Assembly (NCBI RefSeq): GCF_003418935.1
Contig: NZ_QVMT01000013.1
Span: 87,301 to 151,300 of the forward strand
Source: Emticicia sp. C21
Lineage (GTDB): Bacteria > Bacteroidota > Bacteroidia > Cytophagales > Spirosomataceae
Length of the DNA stretch: 64,000 nucleotides
Direction of reading: 5' to 3'
A program made the translations under genes and the position numbers. The notes under the pieces are model-generated. The model saw nothing but the letters and a program-made list of their open reading frames with translations. It was not told where the DNA came from and searched no databases. Position 1 is the stretch's first letter; the number at the start of each line of letters is the position of its first letter. Shown here piece after piece: positions 18,697 to 27,319 of this stretch.

Positions 18697-19815
18697 ATGA
18701 AAACCGCTACAACTTTTCTTTTATCATTTCTTGTCTCTCTCCTCAGCTTTGGACAGGTAGATAAAAAAGCCACAAAAGAAACTAAAAATCTTTATCGTAA
18801 TTTATTAGCCACTCAGAAGCAGGGAGTAATGTTAGGACACCAGGATGGGCTTGCCTACGGTCTGAATCCTGATGGCACCAGATGGATTGGACAAGATGGA
18901 CGCTCTGATATTAAAACAGTCTCAGGAGAATATCCGGCTGTTTTAGGTTGGGATTTAGGAAAAATTGAATTTGATAGTACACGCGATCTTGACAAGGTAC
19001 CTTTTGTCAAAATGAGACAATATATTAAAGAAACGTATGAGCGCGGAGGGGTAAATACCATAAGCTGGCATTTAAATAATCCTACTGACCCTAAGAAAAC
19101 CAGTTGGGATAAAGCAGATTCAACTATTAAACATATTTTTGATAATACAGATAACCTGAAAAGATATGAAGGATGGCTGGATAATGTAGCCAACTTCATC
19201 AAAAGTCTTAAAGGCTCGAAAGGTGAATTGATACCTGTTATTTTCCGGCCGTATCATGAGCATACAGGGTCATGGTTCTGGTGGGGAGCAGGGCATTGTA
19301 CACCCGAGGAATACAAAAAAATGTGGCGTTTTACAATTGATTATTTAGTAAAAAAGAAAAACGTGCATAATATATTGATTGGCTATTCTACTGATAGATT
19401 CAACTCAAAAGAGCATTATTTAGAGCGCTATCCTGGCAATGATTACGTGGATATAATAGGTTTTGACATTTATCACAGAGATGCCCCTGCCAGTAACGAA
19501 AAATTCAAGAAAGATTTTCAACGAATGGTTAGCACACTGGAAGAGATTGCAACAGAAGACAACAAGCCTTGTGCTGTAACCGAAATGGGGCTGGAACAGG
19601 TTACCGAGGCTGATTGGTGGACAAATATTGTATTACCAGTAGTTCAAGACAGTAAACTTTCTTACTTTCTGGTTTGGAGGAATGGATATGACCGACACTA
19701 TTACGCCCCTTACGAAGGACAGAAAAGCGTTCCTGATTTCTTAAAAATGATTCAATCTGGTAAGGTTTTATTAGAAAAAGGGGCCACAAAAAAAAATCTA
19801 TATAAAGGAAAATAA
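18697..19815 (+). CDS. GH26 endo-beta-1,4-mannanase / mannobiohydrolase
   Basis: The 372-residue protein has a signal peptide (about 1-20) without lipobox, so it is soluble and periplasmic or secreted. The GH26 signature RPYHEHTGSWFWWG contains the acid/base Glu188; the nucleophile is Glu296 in VTEMGLE. The 108-residue spacing between them matches characterised GH26 enzymes. It hydrolyses beta-1,4-mannan, and in B. fragilis the homolog at this locus position mainly releases mannobiose. The symporter, GH130 and epimerase genes follow directly, which supports mannobiose as the product here too. No carbohydrate-binding module is attached. Confidence 0.95.
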   Translation: MKTATTFLLSFLVSLLSFGQVDKKATKETKNLYRNLLATQKQGVMLGHQDGLAYGLNPDGTRWIGQDGRSDIKTVSGEYPAVLGWDLGKIEFDSTRDLDKVPFVKMRQYIKETYERGGVNTISWHLNNPTDPKKTSWDKADSTIKHIFDNTDNLKRYEGWLDNVANFIKSLKGSKGELIPVIFRPYHEHTGSWFWWGAGHCTPEEYKKMWRFTIDYLVKKKNVHNILIGYSTDRFNSKEHYLERYPGNDYVDIIGFDIYHRDAPASNEKFKKDFQRMVSTLEEIATEDNKPCAVTEMGLEQVTEADWWTNIVLPVVQDSKLSYFLVWRNGYDRHYYAPYEGQKSVPDFLKMIQSGKVLLEKGATKKNLYKGK

Positions 19816-19858
19816 TCTATTTGCTGAATCAAACTGATACCTGAATACCACCCTTTTT

Positions 19859-21685
19859 ATGAAAATACACCTCTTAGACGGCATTGTTATACTTGTTTAC
19901 CTGCTTATTGTTTCTTCCATCGGATTTATAATGAGGGAACGGGCAAAACGTAACAAGGATGAATACATGCTGGGTGGTAATAAATTACCCTGGTGGATGT
20001 TGGGTATTTCGAATGCCTCAGGGATGTTTGATATTTCAGGTACGTTATGGATGGTTTCTATAATGTTTATTTATGGCGTAAAAAGCATCTGGTTGCCCTG
20101 GTTATGGCCTGTATTTAATCAGGTTTTTATGTTTGCTTATTTATCAATCTGGTTACGCCGTTCGAACGCTTCTACGGGAGCAGAATGGATGCTTACCCGA
20201 TTTGGAACAGGGCCGGATGCCATGCGTTCGCATAAAATCATTGTGGCCTTTGCTTTATTGAGCTGCCTGGGTTTTATGGCATATGGATTTATTGGTTTAG
20301 GGAAATTTATAGAAATCTTTATTCCTATTGAAGCTGTTCAATCTTATCTGCCATTTACCGTTCCTGCTTCGTTTACAGCCCATTTCTATGGTATTATATT
20401 CACGCTTTTTGCGGTACTATACTCCATTATGGGTGGCATGTCAAGCATTGTATGGGCAGACGTAGTACAGTATTCTTTAATGGCTTTGGGTTCAATAAGT
20501 ATCGCTATCATTGCAATGACAGAGTTAGGTGGGCAATCTTTACCTGTGCCCAATGGTTGGTTTGATTTGTCTTTCGGATGGAATTTAGGTATTGATTGGA
20601 GTAATATCATACCGGAAGTCAATGCTAAAATAAAAGAAGATAAGTTTGACCCGTTTGGTGTATTCTTCTCTTTAATGACAGCTAAAGGAATATTGGCAAG
20701 TTTGGCTGGCCCTGCTCCCAATTATGATATGCAGAAGATTCTCTCAACCAAATCACCAAGAGAGGCAGCCATGATGAATATGTTTGTAAATATTGTACTG
20801 CTTCCTACTCGCTACCTGATGATAATCGGATTTACAGTATTAGGATTACTCTACTATAAAGACCTGAATATTCAGACAGCTACAGGTGTTGACTTTGAGC
20901 GCATTCTTCCGGCAGCTATACTCAAATTTGCTCCTGCTGGTTTAATGGGTTTGTTTTTAGTAGAATTAATGGCAGCTTTTATGGGCACATTTGCAGGTAC
21001 ACTCAATGCTGCACAAGCCTATATAGTAAATGATATTTATCTTAAATCAATTAAGCCCAAAGCCAGCAATAAAGAGATTAGTCAGATGAATTATATCTCT
21101 GGGGTAATTATGGTAGCTATTAGTATTGTGCTTGGTATTTTTGCTAAAGACGTAAATACTATTTTACAATGGATAGTTGGAGCGCTATATGGAGGTTATA
21201 TAGCAGCCAACGTATTGAAATGGCATTGGTGGAGATTTAATGGCAATGGCTTTTTCTGGGGTATGTTCGCAGGGATTGCTTCGGCTATGGTATTACCAAC
21301 GATATTCTCTGCCACTCTCCCACTCTATTATTTCCCTATCATTCTATTATTGTCGGTTATTGGTTGTGTATCTGGTTCTCTTATGACGCCATCTACAGAT
21401 ATAAGCGTGTTAAAAAGTTTTTACAAGAATGTACGTCCATGGGGTTTCTGGCAGCCGATATTGGATGAGGTGAAAAAAGAAGACCCTTCTTTTGAGCGGA
21501 ATAAAGATTTCGGTAAAGATATGTTCAATGTGGTAATAGGCACAATAGCCCAGACAGCAATCACAGCATTGCCTGTATTTATGGTATTGCTAAAACCACA
21601 ACAAAGCATTGTTTCAGCAGTAGTATTGTTGATGTGTATATTAATACTGCGTAAAACATGGTATCAGAAGCTACCAAATGATTAA
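19859..21685 (+). CDS. sodium:solute symporter (SSS family), probable mannobiose importer
   Basis: The 608-residue polytopic protein has roughly 13-14 hydrophobic helices and the SSS-family start (VILVYLLIVSSIGFIMR...EYMLGGNKLPWWMLG). A characteristic GGMSSIVWADVVQY stretch lies near residues 187-200. It uses the sodium gradient to carry small solutes across the inner membrane. Its position between GH26 and GH130 matches the B. fragilis mannan cluster, where a symporter in this place takes up mannobiose; substrate is therefore inferred from context. Confidence 0.9.
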   Translation: MKIHLLDGIVILVYLLIVSSIGFIMRERAKRNKDEYMLGGNKLPWWMLGISNASGMFDISGTLWMVSIMFIYGVKSIWLPWLWPVFNQVFMFAYLSIWLRRSNASTGAEWMLTRFGTGPDAMRSHKIIVAFALLSCLGFMAYGFIGLGKFIEIFIPIEAVQSYLPFTVPASFTAHFYGIIFTLFAVLYSIMGGMSSIVWADVVQYSLMALGSISIAIIAMTELGGQSLPVPNGWFDLSFGWNLGIDWSNIIPEVNAKIKEDKFDPFGVFFSLMTAKGILASLAGPAPNYDMQKILSTKSPREAAMMNMFVNIVLLPTRYLMIIGFTVLGLLYYKDLNIQTATGVDFERILPAAILKFAPAGLMGLFLVELMAAFMGTFAGTLNAAQAYIVNDIYLKSIKPKASNKEISQMNYISGVIMVAISIVLGIFAKDVNTILQWIVGALYGGYIAANVLKWHWWRFNGNGFFWGMFAGIASAMVLPTIFSATLPLYYFPIILLLSVIGCVSGSLMTPSTDISVLKSFYKNVRPWGFWQPILDEVKKEDPSFERNKDFGKDMFNVVIGTIAQTAITALPVFMVLLKPQQSIVSAVVLLMCILILRKTWYQKLPND

Positions 21686-21740
21686 GATTTTGTACCAACC
21701 TATAATTATACTTACCCAAAAACAAAACTAATTTTATAAA

Positions 21741-22937
21741 ATGACCTTTTTTGAAAATAGACTTTCGCTACTTCAACAAACGCATCAAGCATTAATTGAG
21801 CAGCCGAATGAAAAAGTTGAACTCGGTAATGGAATTTATGATCGTTATAAGAATCCGGTATTAACTGCTGCTCATACACCTCTCTTCTGGCGCTATGACT
21901 TAAACCAAGATACCAATCCATATCTAATGGAAAGATTCGGTATAAATGCTACTTTCAATGCCGGAGCCATTAAATGTAAAGGAAAATATCTTTTGGCTGT
22001 GAGAGTTGAAGGTTTAGACCGCAAATCTTTCTTTGCTATTGCCGAAAGCCCGAATGGTATTGATAATTTTAAATTCTGGGACTACCCTATAACCATGCCC
22101 GAAACTGATATTCCTGATGGTAACGTATATGATATTCGTTTGGTGGCTCATGAAGACGGTTGGATATATGGCTTATTCTGCACCGAACGCAAAGATCATC
22201 ATGCAAAAAAAGGAGACGAATCTTCAGCAATAGCGCAATGTGGCATTGCACGTACCAAAGATTTTAAACATTGGGAACGTCTGCCAGATTTAAAAACGCC
22301 ATCACCTCAGCAACGCAATGTAGTATTACATCCTGAATTTGTCAATGGCAAATATGCTTTATATACTCGTCCGCAAGACGGTTTTATCGAAGCTGGAACT
22401 GGCGGTGGAATTGGTTTAGGTTTTACTGATTCGATGGAGAATGCAATTGTAGAGAAAGAATATATTGTTGATGAAAAGCGATATCATACGGTTTATGAGG
22501 TAAAGAATGGTCAAGGTCCTGCTCCACTTAAAACGTCGCATGGCTGGTTACATCTAGCGCATGGTGTGCGCAACACCGCTGCCGGATTACGCTATGTCCT
22601 TTATCTATTTATAACTGACTTGGATGATCTGACAAAAGTGATTCATAAACCTGCCGGATATTTTATTGCACCGGAAGGAGCAGAACGTGTGGGTGATGTA
22701 TCAAATGTGACCTTTTCTAATGGGTGGATTCTTGATGATGATGGTACTGTATTTATTTATTATGCTTCATCTGATACCCGTATGCATGTAGCTACCAGTA
22801 CGATTGATAAATTAATCGACTATTGTATCAATACCCCAGAAGATGGTTTCCGCTCGGCCGCTTCAGTAGAAAGCCTGAATACGATTATAGAAAAAAATTT
22901 AAGCTATAAAGACACAAAAAGACTGATTAATGCCTAA
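21741..22937 (+). CDS. GH130 4-O-beta-D-mannosyl-D-glucose phosphorylase
   Basis: The 398-residue protein has no signal peptide and is cytoplasmic. It matches GH130 subfamily 1: NATFNAGAIKCKGKYLL, VRVEGLDRKSFFA and AESPNGIDNF. The probable catalytic acid is Asp131 in YDIRLVAHEDGW, the same position as in the B. fragilis enzyme, whose length is also close. The reaction splits mannosyl-beta-1,4-glucose with phosphate into mannose 1-phosphate and glucose. The epimerase encoded next supplies its substrate from mannobiose. Confidence 0.93.
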   Translation: MTFFENRLSLLQQTHQALIEQPNEKVELGNGIYDRYKNPVLTAAHTPLFWRYDLNQDTNPYLMERFGINATFNAGAIKCKGKYLLAVRVEGLDRKSFFAIAESPNGIDNFKFWDYPITMPETDIPDGNVYDIRLVAHEDGWIYGLFCTERKDHHAKKGDESSAIAQCGIARTKDFKHWERLPDLKTPSPQQRNVVLHPEFVNGKYALYTRPQDGFIEAGTGGGIGLGFTDSMENAIVEKEYIVDEKRYHTVYEVKNGQGPAPLKTSHGWLHLAHGVRNTAAGLRYVLYLFITDLDDLTKVIHKPAGYFIAPEGAERVGDVSNVTFSNGWILDDDGTVFIYYASSDTRMHVATSTIDKLIDYCINTPEDGFRSAASVESLNTIIEKNLSYKDTKRLINA

Positions 22938-23029
22938 ATTTTGGGTCTGAATGGATTTTATTCTTCACCCACACAATCATTCAATTGTACATTTACCAGG
23001 CTCTATACCTATTAAATCTCTTTTCAGAA

Positions 23030-24205
23030 ATGGATTTGAAAACCTTTCGTAGCGAAGTTGAAAAAGAATTAGATAATATTCTGAACTACTGGATAAAATA
23101 TTCGGTAGACAAAGAACATGGTGGATTTTACGGCAAAATTACCGCCGGCGACCAGATTATTAAAGATGCTGATAAAGGTCTGGTTCTGAATAGTCGTATT
23201 CTCTGGACTTTTTCAGCTGCTTATATTCATCAACCCAAGCCTGTCTATAAAGAAATGGCAAAGTGTGCGTATGATTATCTTCTGGAACATTTCTGGGATA
23301 AGAAAAACAGTGGCGGTTATTGGTCGGTTGATTATCTGGGCAATCCTAAAGAAACCCATAAGCAAATTTACGGACAGGGATTTATGCTCTATGGTTTCTC
23401 AGAATACTACAGAGCTTTTCATGATAAACATGCGTTGGACAAAGCTATTGAACTTTTTCAGATTCTGGAGCACGTGGCCTATGACCCGAAACATGGTGGT
23501 TACTACGAGGTAACTTCTGCTGACTGGAAAATCATTCAGGACAAGGTAATAACCCAAGGTAAAGAAGACCAGAAGAAATCAATGAATACGCATCTGCATA
23601 TCATTGAACCATTCACTAATTTATACAGAGCATGGAAAAATGACCATCTGGCCAAGCAAATCAAAAGCCTGCTCAAAGATTTTACCGAACATATTGTTGA
23701 TAAACAAACACATACACAACACCTATTCTTTGCCGATGACTGGACAGTAAAGTCTGATATTGTTTCATTTGGGCACGATATTGAGTCTTCATGGTTATTG
23801 GTTGAAGCGGCAGAAGTTTTAGGAGATAAAAAGCTAATAGAGCCAATCAGAAAGTTGGCCGTACAAATGGCTAAAGCATCAGAAAAGGGTCTGGATACTG
23901 ATGGTGGAATGTTCAACGAGCAGGATGCTCATCATCTGAATAAAGAGAAACACTGGTGGGTACAAGCAGAAGCCATGGTAGGTTTTCTGAATGCCTATGA
24001 AATATCTAAACAAAAAGAATTTTTGGATCATTCTGTGGCAAGTTGGGATTTTATCAAAAAATCATTGATTACCCCAAGTGGAGAATGGTATTGGGGCTTG
24101 GATGGCAATAATCAACCCATGAAACGTCAAGATAAAGCTGGTTTCTGGAAATGCCCTTATCACAATGCGCGTGCGTGTATGGAAGTTATCAGAAGATTAT
24201 CGTAA
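23030..24205 (+). CDS. cellobiose/mannobiose 2-epimerase (AGE family)
   Basis: The protein is 391 residues from the ATG at 23030; an in-frame TTG 45 bases upstream would add an unlikely hydrophobic leader and was rejected. It shows the AGE (alpha6/alpha6 barrel) pattern with HGGFYGKI near the N-terminus and conserved histidines in SFGHDIESSWLL and HWWVQAEAM. There is no signal peptide. The enzyme inverts C2 of the reducing sugar, here converting mannobiose into mannosyl-glucose for the GH130 phosphorylase. Pairing with GH130 makes 2-epimerase far more likely than N-acylglucosamine epimerase. Confidence 0.92.
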   Translation: MDLKTFRSEVEKELDNILNYWIKYSVDKEHGGFYGKITAGDQIIKDADKGLVLNSRILWTFSAAYIHQPKPVYKEMAKCAYDYLLEHFWDKKNSGGYWSVDYLGNPKETHKQIYGQGFMLYGFSEYYRAFHDKHALDKAIELFQILEHVAYDPKHGGYYEVTSADWKIIQDKVITQGKEDQKKSMNTHLHIIEPFTNLYRAWKNDHLAKQIKSLLKDFTEHIVDKQTHTQHLFFADDWTVKSDIVSFGHDIESSWLLVEAAEVLGDKKLIEPIRKLAVQMAKASEKGLDTDGGMFNEQDAHHLNKEKHWWVQAEAMVGFLNAYEISKQKEFLDHSVASWDFIKKSLITPSGEWYWGLDGNNQPMKRQDKAGFWKCPYHNARACMEVIRRLS

Positions 24206-24270
24206 GTTTTGCGCAAAAAATAATAATTTTAGAGCCTAAAATTATTCAACCTCCCTTAAACGACCTTTTT

Positions 24271-26229
24271 ATGAAACGATGCGTATCGGTTCTGCTGCTA
24301 TTGGCTTTACATTCAGCAGCATTCGCACAACTAAAATTAGCCCGACTGTTTTCAGACCACGTCGTGCTTCAACGACAAAAGCCCATTCCTGTCTGGGGTT
24401 GGGCTGCTCCCAATGAAAATGTAAAAGTGTCCTTAAGCAACCAATCTCAATCTGCTAAAGCTGATGCATCTGGCAAGTGGATGGTGAAGTTCACTCCGAT
24501 GGAAGCTGGTGGCCCCTACCAGTTGAATGCCACTGCAAAGTCGGGTAATCTGACTGTGAATGATATTCTCGTTGGCGAAGTCTGGCTATGTTCCGGTCAG
24601 TCTAATATGGAGTGGCGGGTTGCGCAGGCGAATAATTATATTCAGGAAAAGCAAAACGCAGATTATCCTAAAATCAGACATTTTTTTGTGGATCATGAAG
24701 TAATGATGACCCCACAAGCCGATTTAAAATCAGGAGAATGGAAAGTCTGTTCCTCTGAAACGGTTGGTAATTTTACGGCCGTTGGCTTCTTCTTCGCCCG
24801 TGAATTATATCAGAAATTGAATATTCCGGTGGGTTTACTTCATTCTTCATGGGGAGGCTCGCAGATTGAGGGCTGGATTAGCAAAGAAGCTATGCTGACA
24901 GATAGTGAATTAAAATCTTACGCACAAAGCTTACCTGATAACTGGGCGGATGCAGATAAAATTCATGACGCAAAAACGAGAAAGAATTTATTGGGTAGTG
25001 AAAGCATCGATCCATCTGCAGAAGATGAGAAAAAGTACTTTGAGGCCAATTATGATTTCTCAAAATGGCTAAGTGCTGGCAATCCGTTGGGACAATGGGA
25101 TTGGAAAGGAGTCTGGATGTTCCGCGGAAATGGATTCATGGCTCGCACTATTGACATGCCTGCCGATATGGCTTCTAAAGAAACAACTTTAGGCTTGGGT
25201 ATTCAGGATGCGCAGAATCAGATTTTTATCAACGGGAAATTGGTATATGAGGGTGCTGAAAAAGGTATTCGCAAAATCAGTATTCCTGCCAATACCTGGA
25301 AAGCAGGTAATAATCAGTTAATGATAAAATTCGGTGGAATGGTGAACCCATCCTGGTATGGACTGGGCTTAATGGGAAGTGCTGACGATTTATATGTAAG
25401 TGCAGGTACGGACAAAATCAGTCTCGCGAATGGTTGGAAAATTATGCCCTCATTTGCTGACAAGCATGAATATGTACATTCAAGTAATAATCTGGGAACA
25501 ACTATCTATAATTCAATGATTGCGCCTTTAGTGCCTTTTGCCATCAGAGGTGCCCTATGGTATCAGGGAGAAAGTAATGCCGGAAGAGCCTATCAATATC
25601 GTACAAGCTTCCCGTTAATGATTAACGATTGGCGCAAGCAATGGAAAGATGATTTCTCTTTCTATTTTGTTCAGTTGTCAAGCTATGGCGATTATCAGAC
25701 CAGTAATCAAGGGAGTAATTGGGGTGAGTTAAGAGAAGCCCAAACCATGACCTTAAGTCTGCCTAAAACGGGTATGGCCGTAACAACGGATGTTGGTAAC
25801 CCTAAAGATATTCACCCGACAAACAAGCAGGATGTAGGGCATCGTTTGGCTATAAATGCTTTGAAATTTGACTATAACCAGGATGTCTTACCATCCGGGC
25901 CGATGTATGAATCTGTAAAGTTTGAAGATGGTAAAGCGACACTCTCTTTCAAATATATTGGCAAAGGCTTAATGGTAAAAGATAAATTCGGATACCTGAA
26001 AGGATTTGAAATTGCCGGAGAGGACAAGGCTTTCTATTATGCTAAAGCTGATGTTATAGGTGATAAAGTTGTGGTATATCACCCGAAAGGTGTAAAACCT
26101 ATAGCAGTAAGATATGCCTGGGCTGATGCGCCGGATGATGCCAATCTATATAATACTGATGGTTTACCGGCCAGTCCGTTTCGCACGGATGATTGGAAAG
26201 GCTTGACAGTTGGAAAGAAGTTTGAATAG
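24271..26229 (+). CDS. SGNH carbohydrate acetylesterase (sialate O-acetylesterase-like)
   Basis: From the ATG at 24271 the product is 652 residues with signal peptide MKRCVSVLLLLALHSAAFAQ; an in-frame ATG at 24151 would overlap the epimerase gene and bury this signal peptide. The nucleophile is Ser111 in GQSNMEW, and Asp513/His515 in KDIHPTNK complete the SGNH triad. A beta-sandwich insertion of jelly-roll type occupies about residues 260-400, as in DUF303 sialate esterases. In a mannan locus the natural substrate would be acetyl groups on mannan, which block GH26; this is inference from context. It probably acts in the periplasm or at the surface. Confidence 0.88.
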   Translation: MKRCVSVLLLLALHSAAFAQLKLARLFSDHVVLQRQKPIPVWGWAAPNENVKVSLSNQSQSAKADASGKWMVKFTPMEAGGPYQLNATAKSGNLTVNDILVGEVWLCSGQSNMEWRVAQANNYIQEKQNADYPKIRHFFVDHEVMMTPQADLKSGEWKVCSSETVGNFTAVGFFFARELYQKLNIPVGLLHSSWGGSQIEGWISKEAMLTDSELKSYAQSLPDNWADADKIHDAKTRKNLLGSESIDPSAEDEKKYFEANYDFSKWLSAGNPLGQWDWKGVWMFRGNGFMARTIDMPADMASKETTLGLGIQDAQNQIFINGKLVYEGAEKGIRKISIPANTWKAGNNQLMIKFGGMVNPSWYGLGLMGSADDLYVSAGTDKISLANGWKIMPSFADKHEYVHSSNNLGTTIYNSMIAPLVPFAIRGALWYQGESNAGRAYQYRTSFPLMINDWRKQWKDDFSFYFVQLSSYGDYQTSNQGSNWGELREAQTMTLSLPKTGMAVTTDVGNPKDIHPTNKQDVGHRLAINALKFDYNQDVLPSGPMYESVKFEDGKATLSFKYIGKGLMVKDKFGYLKGFEIAGEDKAFYYAKADVIGDKVVVYHPKGVKPIAVRYAWADAPDDANLYNTDGLPASPFRTDDWKGLTVGKKFE

Positions 26230-26246
26230 TTTTAACCAAAGATTCT

Positions 26247-27239
26247 ATGAGCTACGAAGCAAATCCTACCCGATACGAACAAATGACATACCGCCGTTGT
26301 GGTAAAAGTGGCATTAAGTTACCTGCCATTTCTTTAGGACTCTGGCATAATTTCGGTGGTGTCGATGTTTTCGAAAACTACCGGGCTATTCTGCGCACCG
26401 CTTTCGATAATGGTATTACCCATTTTGATTTAGCCAATAATTATGGCCCACCTCCCGGTTCGGCTGAAGAGAACTTTGGATTGATACTAAAAAAAGACTT
26501 TACTCAGTATCGTGATGAACTGATTATTTCTTCAAAGGCAGGCTATCTGATGTGGCCGGGACCTTATGGTGAGTGGGGTTCAAAAAAATATCTGGTGGCA
26601 AGTCTTGACCAAAGCCTTAAACGCATGGGTTTAGATTATGTAGATATATTTTATCACCATCGTCCTGACCCCGATACACCTTTAGAAGAAACTATGTCAG
26701 CACTGGATTTAATTGTGCGACAAGGTAAGGCTTTATATGTAGGTATTTCTAATTATCAGGCAGAAGATGCTGCTAAAGCCATTGCAATTCTGAAACAGTT
26801 GGGAACACCTTGTTTAATCCATCAACCTAAATATTCTATGTTTGAGCGTTGGGTTGAAGGAGGATTATTAGATGTTCTGGGCGAAAATGGTGTGGGTTGT
26901 ATACCTTTCTCTCCTCTGGCACAGGGCTTATTGACAGATAAATATCTGAAAGGTATTCCGGTAGATTCGAGAGCCGCAAAAACTCATGGACATTTGCAGG
27001 AAAATCAGGTAAGTGAAAGCGTAATTGCTAAAATCCACCAGTTAAATGATTTAGCTCTGGAACGCAGTCAGACCTTAGCACAAATGGCTTTATCATGGTT
27101 ATTGAAAGATTATAGAGTTACATCAGTATTGATTGGTGCAAGTAGGGTTTCTCAACTGGAGGATTCACTGCGATGCCTGCACAATCTGGATTTCACCCAT
27201 AATGAACTCCAAAAGATAGAAAGTATATTAAACGGTTAA
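26247..27239 (+). CDS. aldo/keto reductase, YghZ/MgrA-like
   Basis: The 330-residue cytoplasmic protein starts YEANPTRYEQMTYRRCGKSG and continues LPAISLGLWHNFGG, close to the E. coli YghZ (L-glyceraldehyde 3-phosphate reductase) family. The AKR tetrad can be followed: Asp in DLANNYG, Tyr in NNYG, Lys in SSKAGY and His in YHHRPDPD. It is likely NADPH-dependent. The start lies 17 bases after the esterase stop, so it belongs to the same operon, but its role in mannan use is not established; it could reduce a sugar or detoxify a reactive aldehyde. A terminator-like hairpin follows. Confidence 0.9.
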   Translation: MSYEANPTRYEQMTYRRCGKSGIKLPAISLGLWHNFGGVDVFENYRAILRTAFDNGITHFDLANNYGPPPGSAEENFGLILKKDFTQYRDELIISSKAGYLMWPGPYGEWGSKKYLVASLDQSLKRMGLDYVDIFYHHRPDPDTPLEETMSALDLIVRQGKALYVGISNYQAEDAAKAIAILKQLGTPCLIHQPKYSMFERWVEGGLLDVLGENGVGCIPFSPLAQGLLTDKYLKGIPVDSRAAKTHGHLQENQVSESVIAKIHQLNDLALERSQTLAQMALSWLLKDYRVTSVLIGASRVSQLEDSLRCLHNLDFTHNELQKIESILNG

Positions 27240-27261
27240 TAAGAATAAATTTCGTAAACGG

Positions 27262-27296
27262 TCATGCTATACTGTTTTGTATAGCATGATTTATTT
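27262..27296 (+). terminator. terminator-like hairpin before the GH44-like gene
   Basis: TCATGCTATAC (27262-27272) pairs perfectly with GTATAGCATGA (27279-27289) around a 6-base loop, followed by TTTATTTGATT. It lies 22 bases after the reductase stop and 30 bases before the next ATG. It may end the GH26-to-reductase transcript. Confidence 0.7.
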
Positions 27297-27319
27297 GATT
27301 ATTGTAAAATTTTATTGTC

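Noticed and set aside
22985-23029. TTG start extending the 2-epimerase by 15 residues
   Set aside because: It adds a hydrophobic stretch not seen in the family; the ATG at 23030 gives the usual length.
24151-24270. Longer start of the SGNH esterase overlapping the epimerase gene
   Set aside because: It would precede a perfect signal peptide that begins at 24271.
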